64,000 bases of DNA from Stappia sp. ES.058 (GTDB lineage: Bacteria > Pseudomonadota > Alphaproteobacteria > Rhizobiales > Stappiaceae): NCBI RefSeq assembly GCF_900105595.1, contig NZ_LT629784.1, positions 310,001 through 374,000 of the forward strand, read 5' to 3'. Position numbers and translations under genes: made by a program. Shown one piece after another: positions 36,933 to 46,823 of this stretch (within the stretch, counting starts at the first letter, position 1; each line of letters opens with the position of its first letter). Below the pieces are notes generated by a model. The model searched no databases and was not told the DNA's origin. It was given only the letters and a program-made list of their open reading frames with translations.

Positions 36933-37739
36933 ATGAAACGCATTTTGATGACGTCGCCCGACTACGGACTTGCCTTCGGGATCGACCGGACCCTGCGCGA
37001 GCTGATTGCGGAAGGCCGGCTGTCCGCCGTCGGATGTTTGGTCGCCTCCGATCTTTGGTCGCGGGAGTATCTGCCGCTGCGCGATGCCGTCGATGCCGCC
37101 CGTCACCGCACGCTCGTCGGACTGACGGTGACGCTCACCCGTCCGCATGCGCCGGTGTCGGTGCGCGGACGCACGCGTTTCGGCGATGCCTTCCCGCCGC
37201 CGCGCTGGTGGCGCTGGCGCGATGCCTTGCGTCTTCTGCCGACGGAGGATCTGGCGGAAGAGGTCGACGCCCAGCTCGTCTGTTTCGAGGAGTACTACCA
37301 GCGCCCGCCCGACTTCCTGCATGTGGCCGATGATCTTCTCGCCCTCCCGCGCGTCGCGCGTACCGTGATCAGGACGGTGGCGCTGCGCAAGCACGCTCCG
37401 GCGCTGGTCTCTCCGGCCTGGGACGGGGAGGGACGCCGCGCGCGACACGCCGCGCGCGTCTTTGTCCGCCATGCCGCGCGGGCGCGTCTGCGCGTCCTGC
37501 AGCGCGGCCCGTCGTTTCCCCAGGTGCCGACGCACGAGGCGCAGGAAAGCCACCTGCGCAACGGGTTCAATGGGCTGGACGACCGCACGATGGTGTTTTG
37601 CAATCTCGGCGAGGCGGACGATCGCTTGCGACGCCTGGAACCGCGCGCCGATCTGAGCGTGCGCGAGATCCAGACGGGATTTTTCAAGAGCTCCGTCTTT
37701 CCGCTGCTGCTCGTGGAGAAAGATATCTTTCTCTACTGA
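36933..37739 (+). CDS. YdjC/ChbG-HpnK family protein with altered metal site
   Basis: A 268-residue protein with the outline of the ChbG/HpnK carbohydrate deacetylases: a start like ILMTSPDYGLAFGIDRTL, then VGLTVTLTRPHAPV and PPDFLHVADDLLALP. In active members these read ADDFGLS, GLHLNLT and HxDGHQHVH; here both metal-binding histidine sites appear replaced (T for H in GLT, and no HQH). The fold call is fairly good but catalysis is doubtful. It closes the glycosyltransferase set 73 bp after the ArnT-like gene. Confidence 0.7.
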   Translation: MKRILMTSPDYGLAFGIDRTLRELIAEGRLSAVGCLVASDLWSREYLPLRDAVDAARHRTLVGLTVTLTRPHAPVSVRGRTRFGDAFPPPRWWRWRDALRLLPTEDLAEEVDAQLVCFEEYYQRPPDFLHVADDLLALPRVARTVIRTVALRKHAPALVSPAWDGEGRRARHAARVFVRHAARARLRVLQRGPSFPQVPTHEAQESHLRNGFNGLDDRTMVFCNLGEADDRLRRLEPRADLSVREIQTGFFKSSVFPLLLVEKDIFLY

Positions 37740-37762
37740 CCAAAGGTTCCTGCGGACGAACG

Positions 37763-37800
37763 AAATCCGGCTCCCCGCGGGGATTGGGGAGCCGGATTTT
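37763..37800 (+). terminator. Rho-independent terminator of glycosyltransferase cluster
   Basis: A perfect 14-bp stem, AAATCCGGCTCCCC with its exact complement, encloses a 9-base loop and ends in TTTT. It starts 24 bases after the YdjC-like stop codon. Confidence 0.9.
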
Positions 37801-37876
37801 CGTTGGGGCGGGCCGCCGCGAGGTCAGGCAAGCGGCGGCTGTCGAGACGACAATGCGCCAACCGCGTTTGCGCGAC

Positions 37877-37892
37877 AGTGACGATGATCACA
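37877..37892. promoter_or_regulatory. Candidate CRP-type operator
   Basis: AGTGA-CGATGA-TCACA differs from the CRP consensus TGTGA-N6-TCACA by one base. It lies about 115 bp upstream of a Crp/Fnr-family gene, so self-regulation is the simplest reading. Confidence 0.5.
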
Positions 37893-38007
37893 CAATGCGT
37901 TTTGCCGAAGGCCGAGGCGCGGTATGATGGGCGGGCAGCGTCCGAACCGGGGCAGGTCCTGACCGGCGCTGCGACGCAGATGGGCTGCGACCAAGCGGGG
38001 CAGGCGG

Positions 38008-38697
38008 ATGGTGGAACTCAAGTCGTTTCTGGAAAACAGCTTCTCGATGGAGGGGCTGGATTGCGAACTGGCGACGGGTCTTGCGGACCTGGCCCGGCCG
38101 TTCTCGGTCAAGCCCGGATCGATCCTGTTCGAGGCCGGCGACCCCGGCAACGGCTGCTACGCGATCCTGGAGGGCTCGCTCAAGGTCTCCATCGTCAGCG
38201 TCGACGGCGACGAGCAGCTGCTTGCCGTGATGGGACCGGGCAGCATCGTCGGGGAACTCGCGCTGCTCGATGGGCGGGTTCGATCCGCAAATGTCACAGC
38301 CCTCAAGCAGACCCGTCTGGCCTTTATCGAAAAACACGGTTTTGAGCGTTTCGCAGACAAGAACCCCGCGCTCTACCGCCACATGCTGTCGATCGTCGGC
38401 GGTAGGCTGCGGCAGGCGAACGATGTGCTGGCCGCGCGCTCCTTCCTGCCGTTGCCGGGCCGTGTCGCGCAGACGCTGCTGCAACTGGCCGAGACCTTCG
38501 GCAAGCCGGTCGACAACGGCCGCGTGCTTATCCACTATAAGCTATCGCAGGCCGACATCGCCAACATGGCCGGGGCGGCGCGCGAAAACGTCAGCCGCGT
38601 GCTCAACGACTGGAAGCGGGCGGGCACGATCAGCCGGATTTCGGGATATTACTGTCTGGAAAAACCCGACTGGCTGCGCCAGGCCTCGGCGCTGTAG
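38008..38697 (+). CDS. Crp/Fnr-family transcriptional regulator
   Basis: A 229-residue regulator with an N-terminal cyclic-nucleotide-binding fold (about residues 25-140; PGSILFEAGDPGNGCYAILEGSLKV, GPGSIVGELALLDG and R91-S-A near the phosphate pocket) and a C-terminal winged helix (about 150-225; LSQADIANMAGAARENVSRVLNDW). The Gly-Glu-Leu-Ala-Leu-Leu-Asp-Gly-Arg-Val-Arg-Ser-Ala phosphate-binding cassette looks intact, so cAMP or a similar ligand is likely. No Fnr-type cysteine cluster is present. It is transcribed alone. Confidence 0.9.
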   Translation: MVELKSFLENSFSMEGLDCELATGLADLARPFSVKPGSILFEAGDPGNGCYAILEGSLKVSIVSVDGDEQLLAVMGPGSIVGELALLDGRVRSANVTALKQTRLAFIEKHGFERFADKNPALYRHMLSIVGGRLRQANDVLAARSFLPLPGRVAQTLLQLAETFGKPVDNGRVLIHYKLSQADIANMAGAARENVSRVLNDWKRAGTISRISGYYCLEKPDWLRQASAL

Positions 38698-38925
38698 GGG
38701 CGCAAGGCCCCGGTGATCTCTCTTTATGGTTGCGTATTCTCGATTTCACCCGCAAGGAAGTACATGGATTTTCTTTAGTTTACCTTTGGTAAGCTACAAA
38801 TACGGGTTCGTGACTTGCTTTTTTGAAATAAAACCAAGTTTAGACAGCGCATATTAAGTCGTCGGTAACATGATTCCCGCTATGCCTATATGACCATTGT
38901 GTCGGGCCAGAGTGTGGAGTTGGAA
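38698..38925 (+). promoter_or_regulatory. AT-rich upstream region of the chemoreceptor gene
   Basis: These 228 bp are visibly AT-rich compared with all neighbours, mainly from 38751 on, and contain no gene. An inverted repeat, TTACC-TTT-GGTAA, lies at 38780-38792. A promoter is expected here but no -35/-10 pair could be fixed. Confidence 0.45.
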
Positions 38926-40977
38926 ATGCGGTTTTCCGATCTGTCGATTAGAAACAAGTTGCTGATCAGCGCGGGCGCGCTGTTCTTCACGTCAATGATC
39001 GGGGTTACCCTGACCGGTTCCATCGTGATGTCCTCGGCAGCCGAAGAAGCGGCGCTTGAGGAAGCCAGAACGCTCCTCGATGCATATGCCAATGATGTCT
39101 CGGGCGAAATCGGCGCTTCGCTGACCGTTGCCAAATCCGCCGCCGCCGGTGTCGAAGGCTTGCTCAAGAGCGGCATGCGTGACCGCGACGCGCTTGGCGA
39201 CATGATGATCCGCACGGTCGAAAACACGCCCGAACTGGTGGGCATGACCCTGGCCTTCGAGCCGAACGGGCTTGACGGGCGCGATGCGGATTTCAAGACA
39301 CACAAGTATTCTGACGCCAATGGTCGCTTCGTCCCCTATTTCTACCGCTCGGACGGCAAGGTCGTGTTCGAGAAGCTGATAATGAGCAAGGAAACGGGCA
39401 CGGAGGGCTGGTATGACAAACCGGTCCGCGAGAACCGGCCGCTGATCACGCCGCCCTACACCTATCCGATCGACGGCAAGGATGTGCTGATGACGACAAT
39501 CAGCTGGGTGGTGCGCGAGAACGGCAAGGCGATCGGCATCACGACATCCGACCTCTCGCTGGCCGATATCGTTGAGACGATGTCGACGCTCAAGCCATTC
39601 GGCGAAGGCGAGGTCACGCTTATCGGCGGCGACAACCTCTGGGTCGCAAATGCCGATGCCGCCAAACTCGGCAAGCCCGTCCAGGAATCCGCGCTTCTCG
39701 ACCTGATGAGCGCCACCGGATCCAAACACCGCGTGCAGCAGGTGGGCGACCGTTTCGTGGCCCTTTCGCCCGTTGCCTTCAACGGTGTCGACGATGTCTG
39801 GTACGTCGCGATCGATGTTCCCTATTCCGCGATGGTGGCCGGTGCCACGTCTGCGCGCAACACCATGCTGGCGATTTCCGGCGTCCTTGTGCTGCTTGTC
39901 ATGGGGCTGGTCTGGTATGGGGCCGGCGCGCTGGCCCGTCCGGTCGCGAGGCTGACCCAGGTGATGCGCCGTCTGGCCGATGGCGACACCTCTGTCGAGG
40001 TTGCAATCGACGACCGCAAGGACGAGATCGGCGAAATGGCGAGCGCTGTGGAGACGTTCCGCGAGAATGCCATCGAACGCCAGCGCCTGGAGGCAATCCA
40101 GGGCGAGGACGAGAAGGCGCGCATGGCCCGCCAGGCGCGGACCGACGAGCTGATTTCGGGTTTCCGGGGCACGGTTCAGCATCTGATCGGCGCGGTGGGG
40201 GAGACGGCGCAGGGTCTGGACCAGACGGCGCGCGAACTGAGCGCCTCGGCGCAGGACAGCGCGGCGCGGGCGGGCGAAACGGCCGATGCAAGCTCGGCGG
40301 CGACCGACAGCGTGCAGACGGTGGCGAGTGCGGCGGAGGAACTTTCCGCCTCCATCGCCGAGATCTCGCGCCAGGTCGGCCAGACCACCCAGGTCGTCTC
40401 CCAGGCGACGGAGGGGACGCATGCGACCAACGAGAAGATCGCGGGACTCGCCCAGGCCGCCAGCAAGATCGGCGAGGTGGTCAAGCTGATCACCGACATC
40501 GCCGAACAGACCAACCTCTTGGCGCTGAACGCCACCATCGAGGCGGCGCGCGCCGGCGAGGCCGGCAAGGGCTTTGCGGTCGTGGCGGCCGAGGTGAAGG
40601 AACTGGCGACGCAGACCTCCAAGGCGACCGAGGAGATCAGCGCGCAGATCGGCGCGATCCAGGGCTCGACCGGCGAGGCCGTCTCGGCCATCGGCGAGAT
40701 CGCCCAGATCATGCAGGAAGTGAACGGCTACACCTCCTCCATCGCCAGCGCGGTGGAGCAGCAGGGGGCGGCGACCAGCGACATCTCGCGCTCGGTGCAG
40801 CAGGCCGCACAGGGAACGGGCGCGGTGACGAGCAACATGGAGCAACTGGCGACGACGGTGGAAAGCACCAGCGCCGCCGCCGACAATGTGCTCTCCGCCT
40901 CCGGCGCCATGTCGCAGAACACCGATGCGCTGCGCGAGGAGATCGACCGCTTCCTCAACGACGTGGCCGCTGCCTGA
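38926..40977 (+). CDS. Methyl-accepting chemotaxis protein with dCache sensor
   Basis: A 683-residue transmembrane chemoreceptor. After a first helix (about residues 10-34) comes a large periplasmic double-Cache-like domain ([57 protein letters not shown]), a second helix (about 306-330), a HAMP domain ([16 protein letters not shown]) and the signalling hairpin with [20 protein letters not shown]. No C-terminal CheR/CheB tether peptide is seen (it ends NDVAAA). ATG at 38926 has GGAG 7 bases upstream; an earlier in-frame ATG at 38890 has none. Confidence 0.93.
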   Translation: MRFSDLSIRNKLLISAGALFFTSMIGVTLTGSIVMSSAAEEAALEEARTLLDAYANDVSGEIGASLTVAKSAAAGVEGLLKSGMRDRDALGDMMIRTVENTPELVGMTLAFEPNGLDGRDADFKTHKYSDANGRFVPYFYRSDGKVVFEKLIMSKETGTEGWYDKPVRENRPLITPPYTYPIDGKDVLMTTISWVVRENGKAIGITTSDLSLADIVETMSTLKPFGEGEVTLIGGDNLWVANADAAKLGKPVQESALLDLMSATGSKHRVQQVGDRFVALSPVAFNGVDDVWYVAIDVPYSAMVAGATSARNTMLAISGVLVLLVMGLVWYGAGALARPVARLTQVMRRLADGDTSVEVAIDDRKDEIGEMASAVETFRENAIERQRLEAIQGEDEKARMARQARTDELISGFRGTVQHLIGAVGETAQGLDQTARELSASAQDSAARAGETADASSAATDSVQTVASAAEELSASIAEISRQVGQTTQVVSQATEGTHATNEKIAGLAQAASKIGEVVKLITDIAEQTNLLALNATIEAARAGEAGKGFAVVAAEVKELATQTSKATEEISAQIGAIQGSTGEAVSAIGEIAQIMQEVNGYTSSIASAVEQQGAATSDISRSVQQAAQGTGAVTSNMEQLATTVESTSAAADNVLSASGAMSQNTDALREEIDRFLNDVAAA

Positions 40978-41011
40978 CGACGGCCCGCACAACAGCGACA
41001 GACCAGACAGC

Positions 41012-41040
41012 AACGGCGGGACACGGGTCCCGCCGTTTTG
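41012..41040 (+). terminator. Rho-independent terminator of chemoreceptor gene
   Basis: An 11-bp perfect stem (AACGGCGGGAC / GTCCCGCCGTT) with an ACGG loop is followed by TTGGTTTG. It lies 34 bases beyond the chemoreceptor stop. Confidence 0.82.
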
Positions 41041-41136
41041 GTTTGAGCTGCCGTCGTGTTGGCATCGCCGGCTTGCGGTCTTAGGCTTGCGTCAGGTCCG
41101 CACATGGCGTGCGACGATTCTTGATGGAGTGAATGC

Positions 41137-41547
41137 GTGACGCAAGACAGCGAAGCGACGGTCCCGACGGGTGAGTTGACCCTGCGCACCATGGCGATGC
41201 CCGCCGACACCAATGCGTCCGGTGATATTTTCGGCGGATGGGTTCTTTCGCAGATGGATCTTGCCGGCGGGATTGCCGCCGGCCAGCGCGCGGCGGGCCG
41301 CGTGGTCACGATTTCTGTCGAACGCATGACCTTCATCCGGCCCGTGCATGTCGGAGATGTCCTGTGCGTCTATTGCGCGATTTCCTCGGTCGGACGGACA
41401 TCGATGAAGGTTGCGATCGAGGCCTGGGCCTTGCGCCACCGTCATGGCAAGCGTCAAAAAGTGACGGACGCGATGTTCACCTTCGTTGCCGTCGACGACA
41501 CCGGGCGTCCGCGCCCCGTGCCGCCGGTGTCCGATGATGCCGGATAG
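41137..41547 (+). CDS. Acyl-CoA thioesterase, YciA-type hot-dog protein
   Basis: A 136-residue single hot-dog thioesterase that releases CoA from acyl-CoAs in the cytoplasm. The segment TLRTMAMPADTNASGDIFGGWVLSQMDLAGG contains the catalytic Asn/Asp region of the YciA family, and VSVERMTFIRPVHVGDVL-like residues follow. It starts with GTG, with GGAG 7 bases upstream. It is followed by a convergent small gene of unknown function. Confidence 0.9.
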   Translation: MTQDSEATVPTGELTLRTMAMPADTNASGDIFGGWVLSQMDLAGGIAAGQRAAGRVVTISVERMTFIRPVHVGDVLCVYCAISSVGRTSMKVAIEAWALRHRHGKRQKVTDAMFTFVAVDDTGRPRPVPPVSDDAG

Positions 41548-41563
41548 CCGCGACAAGCTGTCG

Positions 41564-41965
41564 TCACGCGATCCTCGGAATGTCGGCAGGGGGCCCCGAG
41601 GCGGTCCGGGGAATGCGGGCAGGACCGTCGACACCCGGCCGGCGCCGAAGGCGGTTGCGAAACACCGACATCATGCGCGGGTACCGGACGGCGATGTCGC
41701 GATACAGATCCTCGTCCAGGGCCTGCCGGTATCCTGCCTCCCACAATACCAGAAGCGCATCCAGCCGGACGGCACGCGCTTCGGCCGACAAAAGTGGATC
41801 GCGATGCGCGGGGTTCGGTGAGACCCCCCAGCGCACCCGGCATCCGGCGGCAAGCACGCGCAGCTCCGCGAAACGGCGGGTATTCTCCGATGCGCTATCG
41901 GATCGCGGCGCCGGTACGGGGCGGTCGCCAGACGCGCGAGCGGGGGAAAGGGGCAATGCGGACAT
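41564..41965 (-). CDS. Small protein of unknown function
   Basis: A 133-residue protein I cannot assign. It has no signal peptide or membrane helix. The N-terminal 25 residues are Pro/Ser/Ala-rich, the middle is a probable helical domain (RRFAELRVLAAGCRVRWG, AVRLDALLVLWEAGYRQALDEDLYRDIA), and the C-terminus is Arg/Pro-rich (RNRLRRRPGVDGPARIP), which could bind nucleic acid. GGAGGA lies about 7 bases before the chosen ATG, which is the main support for expression. A 16-bp palindrome lies about 90 bp upstream. Confidence 0.6.
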   Translation of the reverse strand: MSALPLSPARASGDRPVPAPRSDSASENTRRFAELRVLAAGCRVRWGVSPNPAHRDPLLSAEARAVRLDALLVLWEAGYRQALDEDLYRDIAVRYPRMMSVFRNRLRRRPGVDGPARIPRTASGPPADIPRIA

Positions 41966-42056
41966 GAAAATTCCTCCGTCGGTTTCCCGAGGAGGACTGG
42001 CGCGAACGTTGACCGTTTCGTTGCCGCTTTCGCGGCCACATCCCCGAACTCTTCGG

Positions 42057-42072
42057 TCGTTGCATGCAACGA
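42057..42072. promoter_or_regulatory. 16-bp perfect palindrome, candidate operator
   Basis: TCGTTGCATGCAACGA lies 92-107 bp upstream of the small unknown gene, in the spacer between it and the MFS gene. Perfect 16-bp dyads in spacers are often repressor sites; no regulator can be named. Confidence 0.4.
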
Positions 42073-42189
42073 CTGGATCCGTCAGGGAAACCACCTTGCC
42101 CGGTCGGGCAGGTTGGCGAGGGCGCCAGCCCTTCTCTTGATGACGGGAACCCCTATGACACGTGACGCCGTGCCGTGCAAGAGGGACGC

Positions 42190-43566
42190 TCACATGCGCG
42201 AGGTGTCGGGGTCCGGGCTCTCATGCGGGTCCGCCGGCTCCCGGCTTTCCTCGTAGGCCTCGTATTCCTCGTATTCCGCCTCGACCTCGCTTTCTTCGAC
42301 ACGCGGATCCATCGCGAGCGTTTCCGGGGTGGAGAAGCGGACACCGGAGGGCATGGCCACAAAGTCGTCCCGGTCTGCCGGAGCGATAGACTTGCGCTGG
42401 GTCATTCGCCACAGGGCGAAGGCGATCAGCGATGCATGAGCCGCCGAGGTGACGGCGAAGAGACCTTGCGGGGTGGTGATCGTCATCATTGCGGCCGCGA
42501 GTATCGGGCCGACGATGGAGCCGGCTCCGAACAGGAGAAGCAGTCCGCCGCTTGTCTTCAGAAACTCGCCAGCCGGCGTATAGTCGTTCGCATGCGCGAC
42601 GATGACCGGATACATCGAGTAGATCATTCCGCCGAAGGCAGCCACCAGGACGATCACCGCTAACGGCGGCAGGCTGCTGCCGATGGCCAGGAGCGCTCCG
42701 ATCCCGCAGCCGGCCGACCCTATGCCGACGAGCACGATGCGTCGGTCCATGCGATCGGACAACAGCCCGATCGGGACCTGGATCAGCGCCCCGACGAGCA
42801 GAGCCACGGACATCATGATTGCGATGTTGCCGACGGACAGACCGATCTGGCGACCGTAGACGGCACCGAGCGTGCCGAAGGCGCTGTTGGAAATGCCGAC
42901 GAGAAACACGCTGATCACGGCCACCGGCGAATTGGTCCAAAGCATCTTGATGTCGAGTCGTGAGTGCAGCAGGGGCACGGGGGCTGCAACGGTCGAAAGC
43001 GCGGTCGGCAGCAGCGCCAGTGAATAGACGATGGCCCCGATGACGAAAAACAGATAGCCGGCCGGGGCTCCGAGCGTAAGCAACATCTGTCCAACCGTCG
43101 TCGCCGCCAGATTGATCATTGTGTAAAAGCCGAAGATCCGTCCCCGTGTCTCGGGTGTGGCGCGTTCGTTCAGCCAGCTCTCCACCACCATCGCCGCGCC
43201 TGCGAAACAGAAGCCGGAAAGCGCACGCAAGGGGATCCAGGCACCTGGATGCAGGATCAGCAGGTTCAACAAGACAACGATGCTGGCAGCCGAGCAGAAG
43301 ACGCCGAACGACCGGATATGGCCGACGCGACTCACGATCATCGGTGTCGTGATGCAGCCGGCGACATAGCCGACCGCCCAACCGGTTCCAAGAAGTCCGA
43401 GAGAGGTGTCGGAAAAACCTTCCGCCGAGCCGCGCAGCGGCAGCAAAAGCCCGTGCAGGCCACCTGCAAGCAACAAGAGACCCGAGCCGGCCAATAGCGC
43501 TGCAATTGAGAAAATCTGCCTCATCTTGTCGGGTCGGCTCGCTGGCTTGCATGTTTGCGCGTCCAT
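42190..43566 (-). CDS. MFS transporter (YcaD-like) with acidic C-terminal tail
   Basis: A 458-residue major facilitator protein with 12 predicted helices. Typical elements are GTGWAVGYVAGCITTPMIVSRVGHIR around the first MFS loop and VESWLNERATPETRGRIFGFY between helices 4 and 5, as in the YcaD subgroup. The cytoplasmic C-terminus is unusual: the last 35 residues are packed with Glu, Asp and Pro (EVEAEYEEYEAYEESRE). An internal ATG 14 codons in (43524) may be the true start. The substrate is not known. Confidence 0.85.
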   Translation of the reverse strand: MDAQTCKPASRPDKMRQIFSIAALLAGSGLLLLAGGLHGLLLPLRGSAEGFSDTSLGLLGTGWAVGYVAGCITTPMIVSRVGHIRSFGVFCSAASIVVLLNLLILHPGAWIPLRALSGFCFAGAAMVVESWLNERATPETRGRIFGFYTMINLAATTVGQMLLTLGAPAGYLFFVIGAIVYSLALLPTALSTVAAPVPLLHSRLDIKMLWTNSPVAVISVFLVGISNSAFGTLGAVYGRQIGLSVGNIAIMMSVALLVGALIQVPIGLLSDRMDRRIVLVGIGSAGCGIGALLAIGSSLPPLAVIVLVAAFGGMIYSMYPVIVAHANDYTPAGEFLKTSGGLLLLFGAGSIVGPILAAAMMTITTPQGLFAVTSAAHASLIAFALWRMTQRKSIAPADRDDFVAMPSGVRFSTPETLAMDPRVEESEVEAEYEEYEAYEESREPADPHESPDPDTSRM

Positions 43567-43619
43567 CGGGACGCGAATCGCTGTGAAATTTCGTGTGCGG
43601 GAGATTGACCCGATTTGCG

Positions 43620-43847
43620 TCAGTAGTGGGGCGGTTTTGTAATTGCCGGCTGGGGGATCGCGGTATCCTCCAATTCTTCAATCTGCGATGTAAGGGCTGC
43701 CATCTTGCGCGTAAGCCCGTCGATCAGGGCAGCCTGACGCACGACGACCTCGTTCAGCTCATCGATTGTCAGCGACTGGTGAGCGATTTGCTCTTCCAGC
43801 CGGTCGATGCGTGCAAGCGTTTCGCTGTCCATCTTCTGGTCTTTCAA
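43620..43847 (-). CDS. slyX: SlyX family protein
   Basis: A 75-residue coiled-coil protein of the SlyX family, whose role is unknown. Heptad-like leucines and isoleucines run through residues 12-60 (IDRLEEQIAHQSLTIDELNE), and the C-terminus ends KPPHY as is typical for SlyX. A start five codons later (MDSETL) is also possible. It lies between the MFS gene and the groEL repeat array on the same strand, after a strong terminator. Confidence 0.88.
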   Translation of the reverse strand: MKDQKMDSETLARIDRLEEQIAHQSLTIDELNEVVVRQAALIDGLTRKMAALTSQIEELEDTAIPQPAITKPPHY

Positions 43848-43920
43848 GGATCTGAAACCCGGGGTGTGAAATCCGCCGCAGTCTGTGCGCGGGATCGCTC
43901 AACGGCAAGGCCCAAACGAA

Positions 43921-43944
43921 ACGGGCGGCCCGAAGGCCGCCCGT
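43921..43944 (-). terminator. Rho-independent terminator with UUCG loop, end of groESL transcript
   Basis: A perfect 10-bp stem (ACGGGCGGCC / GGCCGCCCGT) has a TTCG loop on the minus strand and is followed by TTCGTTTGG. It lies beyond the repeat array behind groEL and before slyX. Confidence 0.85.
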
Positions 43945-43995
43945 CGAAATCAAATGAAATGGACCCGCGAAACCAGGAACAACTTCATTTCCGGC

Positions 43996-46163
<2,168 letters not shown>

Positions 46164-46224
46164 TCAGCTGCGCACGTGCCTGTCGCGGGCACGGAAGACG
46201 GGTAAAGGGGACTGGCGTGGCTGA

Positions 46225-46512
46225 TCAGCCGACAACGCCCATGATGTCGCTTTCCTTCATGATCAGAAGGTCTTCGCCATCGATCTTGACTTCGGTGCCG
46301 GACCACTTGCCGAACAGCACACGGTCGCCGGACTTGACGTCGAGGGCGATCAGGTCGCCGTTTTCCTTGCGCGAGCCGGGACCGACGGCGACAACTTCGC
46401 CTTCCTGCGGCTTTTCCTTGGCGGTGTCCGGGATGATGATCCCGCCGGCGGTTTTTTCTTCGGATTCGACGCGGCGAACCACGACGCGATCATGCAAAGG
46501 GCGGAACTTCAT
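46225..46512 (-). CDS. groS: Co-chaperonin GroES
   Basis: The 95-residue GroES lid of the chaperonin. It starts [16 protein letters not shown] and contains the mobile loop ([18 protein letters not shown]) and [15 protein letters not shown]. The start is fixed by homology; a longer in-frame extension is not part of the protein. It is first in the groES-groEL operon, downstream of a CIRCE element and a TTGACA promoter. Confidence 0.97.
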   Translation of the reverse strand: MKFRPLHDRVVVRRVESEEKTAGGIIIPDTAKEKPQEGEVVAVGPGSRKENGDLIALDVKSGDRVLFGKWSGTEVKIDGEDLLIMKESDIMGVVG

Positions 46513-46595
46513 TTCGTGCTCTTTCCTTTTCTGGCCAGCGTGGTACCCCTCGTGTCCGCGCCGGAAATACGGTGCGGCATCGAACGCAGACCACG

Positions 46596-46622
46596 TTGGC
46601 ACTCCGTGAATGAGAGTGCTAA
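46596..46622 (-). promoter_or_regulatory. CIRCE element (HrcA operator)
   Basis: TTGGCACTC-N9-GAGTGCTAA matches the CIRCE consensus TTAGCACTC-N9-GAGTGCTAA with one mismatch in one arm. It lies between the promoter and groES, where the heat-shock repressor HrcA would block transcription. Confidence 0.95.
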
Positions 46623-46632
46623 CAGCGCGCTT

Positions 46633-46661
46633 GATGTAGGATGGCGCCACGGGCCTGTCAA
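46633..46661 (-). promoter_or_regulatory. Predicted groESL promoter
   Basis: On the minus strand TTGACA (46656-46661) is followed after 17 bases by TACATC (46633-46638). The CIRCE element starts about 10 bases downstream of the -10 box, the usual arrangement. Confidence 0.7.
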
Positions 46662-46823
46662 TGACTTCGCGATTCCGATTTTTTTAAAAAGCACGGCGGC
46701 TCCGCGGCGCTGGATCGCGGCGCCCGGGGAAATCCCGTTTCACGCAAACAGCAACCGTTTTTCGTGAGAACGCGATGAATGGTCTAAAGGTTTTGGCAAT
46801 GGCTGGCGTTTAAACTGCCTGTC

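Larger units (their letters stand above)
46513..46823. promoter_or_regulatory. groESL control region and divergent spacer
   Basis: These 311 bp separate groES from the TadG-like gene. They hold the groESL promoter and CIRCE element annotated separately; toward the plus-strand gene only AT-richer DNA (46741-46810) without clear promoter boxes is seen. Confidence 0.6.

Noticed and set aside
38780..38792. TTACC-TTT-GGTAA as a firm operator of the chemoreceptor gene
   Set aside because: A 5-bp dyad in AT-rich DNA is expected by chance; kept only as a low-confidence note in the spacer entry.
38992..41013. Long minus-strand frame opposite the chemoreceptor
   Set aside because: Antisense to a complete chemoreceptor with all domains; composition is unlike a real protein.
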